Below, piece after piece: positions 62,080 to 64,000 of a DNA stretch of 64,000 nt. Location: positions 40,631 to 104,630 of the forward strand of contig CALXDJ010000004.1 in assembly GCA_944387035.1 (NCBI GenBank), in the 5' to 3' direction. The position numbers were made by a program, and so were the translations under genes. Each line of letters starts with the position of its first letter. Position 1 is the first letter of the stretch. A model generated the notes under the pieces. That model worked only from the letters and a program-made list of their open reading frames with translations, did not search any database and was not told the origin of the DNA. The stretch comes from an uncultured Oscillospiraceae bacterium. GTDB taxonomy: Bacteria; Bacillota; Clostridia; Oscillospirales; Oscillospiraceae.

Positions 62080-62885
62080 AAAACATCCTCCTTTTTCCGT
62101 GCCAGGAACCGGGTTCCGATATCCTGTCCCTCCACAATTCCGTAAAGATCCTCGGGCCGGGCGCCGTTGGTGATGACCATGTCGCACCCGCTCTCCATGG
62201 CGATCCGGGCGGCGGAGAGCTTGGTGGCCATGCCGCCGGTTCCCCGCCAGGTTCCCGCCCCGCCGGCCATTTCCAGAATTTCCGGTGTCAGATCCTTCAC
62301 CTGATGGAAACGCTTTGCATCGGGATGCGTCCGGGGATCCGCGTCATAAAGACCATCGATATCACTAAGGAGTACCAACAGATCCGCCTGGCACAGCGCG
62401 GCCACGATGGCGGAGAGGGTGTCGTTGTCGCCCAGAACCTTATGGTGTCCGGTTTCGATCTCGGCGGAGGAGACGGAGTCGTTTTCGTTGACCACCGGGA
62501 TCACGCCCATTTCCAGCAGTGCGGAGAAGGTGCTGCGCAGGTGCTCCGCACGGTCGGGGTTTTCCACATCGTCGCCGGTAAGCAGGATCTGGGCCACGGA
62601 GCGGTTGTATTCACCAAAGAGCTTGTCGTAAATATGCATCATCCGGCACTGACCTACCGCGGCGGCGGCCTGTTTCATCCGCAGCTCCCGGGGGCGTTCG
62701 CTCAATCCCAGCCGGGCGGTGCCTACGGCGATGGCGCCGGAGGTGACCAGAATGATTTCGTTTCCGCAGCCATGCAGATCCGCCAGAGCCCGCACCAGGT
62801 GCTCCATGCTCCGAAGATTCAGACTGCCGGAGTCATGGGTGAGGGTAGAAGTGCCTACCTTCACCACAATGCGCTGTTTTTTCAT
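62076..62885 (-). CDS. proB: Glutamate 5-kinase, without PUA domain
   Basis: 269 residues. It phosphorylates glutamate, the first proline step and the usual feedback point. VVKVGTSTLT, LVTSGAIAVG, NENDSVS, LLSDIDGLY and GTGGMATKL mark the kinase fold. The C-terminal PUA domain found in the E. coli enzyme (367 residues) is absent; this short form is common in Firmicutes. GGAGGGG is upstream of ATG 62885. Confidence 0.95.
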   Translation of the reverse strand: MKKQRIVVKVGTSTLTHDSGSLNLRSMEHLVRALADLHGCGNEIILVTSGAIAVGTARLGLSERPRELRMKQAAAAVGQCRMMHIYDKLFGEYNRSVAQILLTGDDVENPDRAEHLRSTFSALLEMGVIPVVNENDSVSSAEIETGHHKVLGDNDTLSAIVAALCQADLLVLLSDIDGLYDADPRTHPDAKRFHQVKDLTPEILEMAGGAGTWRGTGGMATKLSAARIAMESGCDMVITNGARPEDLYGIVEGQDIGTRFLARKKEDVL

Positions 62886-62933
62886 GAACGGCCCCTCCTG
62901 ATTCCTAATCGTTCAAAATTACAGAATAAAGTC

Positions 62934-62962
62934 AGTATAACATGGCGGTTTCCAAAAAGAAA
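62934..62962 (-). promoter_or_regulatory. Promoter of proBAC
   Basis: On the minus strand: TATACT (62934-62939) preceded by TGT (extended -10); the -35 at 17 bases (TTTCTT, 62957-62962) is weak. No T-box or other leader is seen in the 50-base gap. Confidence 0.55.
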
Positions 62963-63025
62963 GTGGGTGGGAGGTGTAGTTTTCGCAAAAATGCGGACAC
63001 TAAGGAGGAAAGTGAGGGAAGAGAC

Positions 63026-63724
63026 ATGAGTGAACCAACCAAATCCGGTACACCGGAGGAATCCGGAACTTCGGAGTCCACCCAGAATATTCTGGATTTC
63101 GGCTCCGCCCTGACCCATACACCCTATGGCTCCGTATACTGCCTGTCCATCATCGGCCAGATTGAAGGGCATATGGCTGCCGCCAACGGCACCAAGACCA
63201 CCAAGTATGAGCATGTACTGCCGCTGCTGGCCAAATTGGAAGAGAGTGACGAGGTGGACGGCGTGCTGTTTTTGCTCAATACCGTGGGCGGAGATGTGGA
63301 GGCGGGCCTGGCCATTGCGGAGCTCATTGCCGGGATGACCAAGCCCACCGTGTCCATTGTTCTGGGCGGAAGCCATTCCATCGGGGTGCCTCTGGCGGTG
63401 GCAGCCCAGCACAGTTTTGCGGTTCCGTCTGCCGCTATGACCATTCATCCGGTACGCATGAGCGGTACCGTCATTGCCGCGCCGCAGACATACAGCTACT
63501 TTCAGCGGCTTCAGGAACGGATTGTGGCTTTTGTGTCCGGGCACAGTCATATTTCGGCCCAGCAGTTTCAGGATCTGATGCTCAACAAGGAGGATATGGC
63601 CGCCGATGTGGGCAGTGTCATCTACGGTGAGGAGGCTGTAAAGCTGGGCCTCATTGACGAGGTGGGCGGCTTGTCCGATGGCCTGGCGTATCTGTATCGC
63701 GAGATTGCGCGCAGGCGGTCGTGA
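63026..63724 (+). CDS. tepA: ClpP-family protein, TepA type
   Basis: 232 residues, ClpP/crotonase fold. FLLNTVGGDVEAGLAIAELIAG, LGGSHSIGVPLAVAA (the Ser region) and MTIHPVRMSGTVIAAPQTYSYF follow the pattern of B. subtilis TepA, linked to protein export and spore processes, which lies just upstream of spoIIIE. The N-terminal 40 residues are Ser/Thr/Glu-rich and look disordered. ATG 63026 follows GAGGGA; the longer frame from 62942 lacks a site and runs over the divergent promoter. A terminator follows. Confidence 0.82.
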   Translation: MSEPTKSGTPEESGTSESTQNILDFGSALTHTPYGSVYCLSIIGQIEGHMAAANGTKTTKYEHVLPLLAKLEESDEVDGVLFLLNTVGGDVEAGLAIAELIAGMTKPTVSIVLGGSHSIGVPLAVAAQHSFAVPSAAMTIHPVRMSGTVIAAPQTYSYFQRLQERIVAFVSGHSHISAQQFQDLMLNKEDMAADVGSVIYGEEAVKLGLIDEVGGLSDGLAYLYREIARRRS

Positions 63725-63734
63725 TGCCGCATCC

Positions 63735-63771
63735 GTCCCGGTGCAAGATGAAATCTTGCACCGGGACACGT
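63735..63771 (+). terminator. Terminator of the tepA gene
   Basis: GTCCCGGTGCAAGAT (63735-63749) pairs with ATCTTGCACCGGGAC (63753-63767), loop GAA, followed by ACGTTTT. Confidence 0.9.
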
Positions 63772-63828
63772 TTTATGGGGGAAACGTTGGAAAAACGGGG
63801 AAAGGTGCTGGAAATTTACGGATTATTC

Positions 63829-64000
63829 TTGAAATACAGGGGGTTGTCTGCTATATTATATTAATTATTGTATGTCAAACGGCCCAATGGCCGACCGAGG
63901 TGAACGTGTGTACTTAAAGGCGCTGAAAATACATAGAGAACCCACCAAACCGCTGTAATGCCTGGGAAATCGGTACTTTGATGGTATGGCTGCCGAGTGA
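63829..64000 (+). promoter_or_regulatory. Strong promoter and start of a structured leader, cut by the window edge
   Basis: TTGAAA (63829-63834), a 17-base spacer and TATATT (63852-63857). No reading frame with a ribosome binding site follows. The next 140 bases look like RNA: a CGGCC-CAAT-GGCCG hairpin (63880-63893), then TGTGTA and TACATA that can pair around an AGGCGCTGAAAA loop, and a TCGG/CCGA pair near the end. It could be a riboswitch or small RNA ahead of the next gene, which synteny suggests is spoIIIE. I cannot name the family. Confidence 0.45.

Noticed and set aside
63860..64000. M-box, SAM, FMN, TPP or c-di-AMP riboswitch at the right edge
   Set aside because: None of the core strings of these families is present in order in the visible part.

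Overview
The window reads as a chromosomal segment from an anaerobic, Gram-positive, moderately GC-rich Clostridia, most likely Oscillospiraceae/Ruminococcaceae. Support: a SCIFF peptide with its radical-SAM maturase, DUF4317 and DUF1653 proteins, S-layer-homology (SLH) domains with a CsaB-type pyruvyltransferase, a lysine riboswitch, a TepA-type ClpP relative, and strong AGGAGG-type ribosome binding sites. I see no tRNA, rRNA, CRISPR array, insertion sequence or prophage. The lineage call is inference from gene content.

Layout. 1-8.5 kb: a possible structured leader, then a c-di-GMP cluster (GGDEF-EAL-GGDEF protein, ICMT-like membrane protein, GH3-like adenylating enzyme, 7TM-GAF-GGDEF*-HD-GYP protein) with overlapping genes. 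8.6-15.2 kb: Crp/Fnr regulator, DUF4317, a GT2 glycosyltransferase fused to a MarR-like helix-turn-helix, DUF1653, then the SCIFF peptide, its maturase and a translationally coupled PLP decarboxylase. 15.2-22.5 kb: MarR plus heterodimeric ABC exporter (operator visible), LysR regulator, beta-carbonic anhydrase, ribokinase. 22.5-24.3 kb: an XRE regulator plus membrane-anchored periplasmic-binding-type protein, under a promoter buried in a 38-bp palindrome.

24.3-38 kb: one long minus-strand purine locus, GntR-purE-purF-like-purM-purN-purO-AICAR formyltransferase-purD-purL-GNAT-guaB. It makes IMP with an archaeal-type PurO cyclohydrolase plus a separate AICAR formyltransferase in place of bifunctional PurH. 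Its PurF-like protein lacks the N-terminal nucleophile cysteine. 38-42.5 kb: shikimate kinase, PAP2 phosphatase and a polar amino acid ABC importer behind a clear lysine riboswitch with terminator, which assigns lysine as the probable substrate. 42.5-48.7 kb: ECF sigma factor with membrane anti-sigma-like partner, and an Opu-type osmolyte importer led by a GntR-RCK_C (BusR-like, probably c-di-AMP-sensing) regulator.

48.7-64 kb: serC; an E2/CAT-like protein whose catalytic His is Glu; a CLC transporter with fluoride-type motifs; a DUF421 protein whose ribosome binding site lies in a terminator stem; a GT4-CsaB fusion divergent from DUF4330; a hydantoinase; a secreted 5'-nucleotidase with SLH repeats (CsaB would modify the wall polymer that such repeats bind); proBAC; tepA; and at the right edge a strong promoter followed by a cut-off structured leader. 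The best leads are the SCIFF variant, the cysteine-less PurF in a PurO-type operon, the XRE/binding-protein module, the GT2-MarR fusion, the GT4-CsaB fusion, the E2-like pseudoenzyme and the unassigned leaders.
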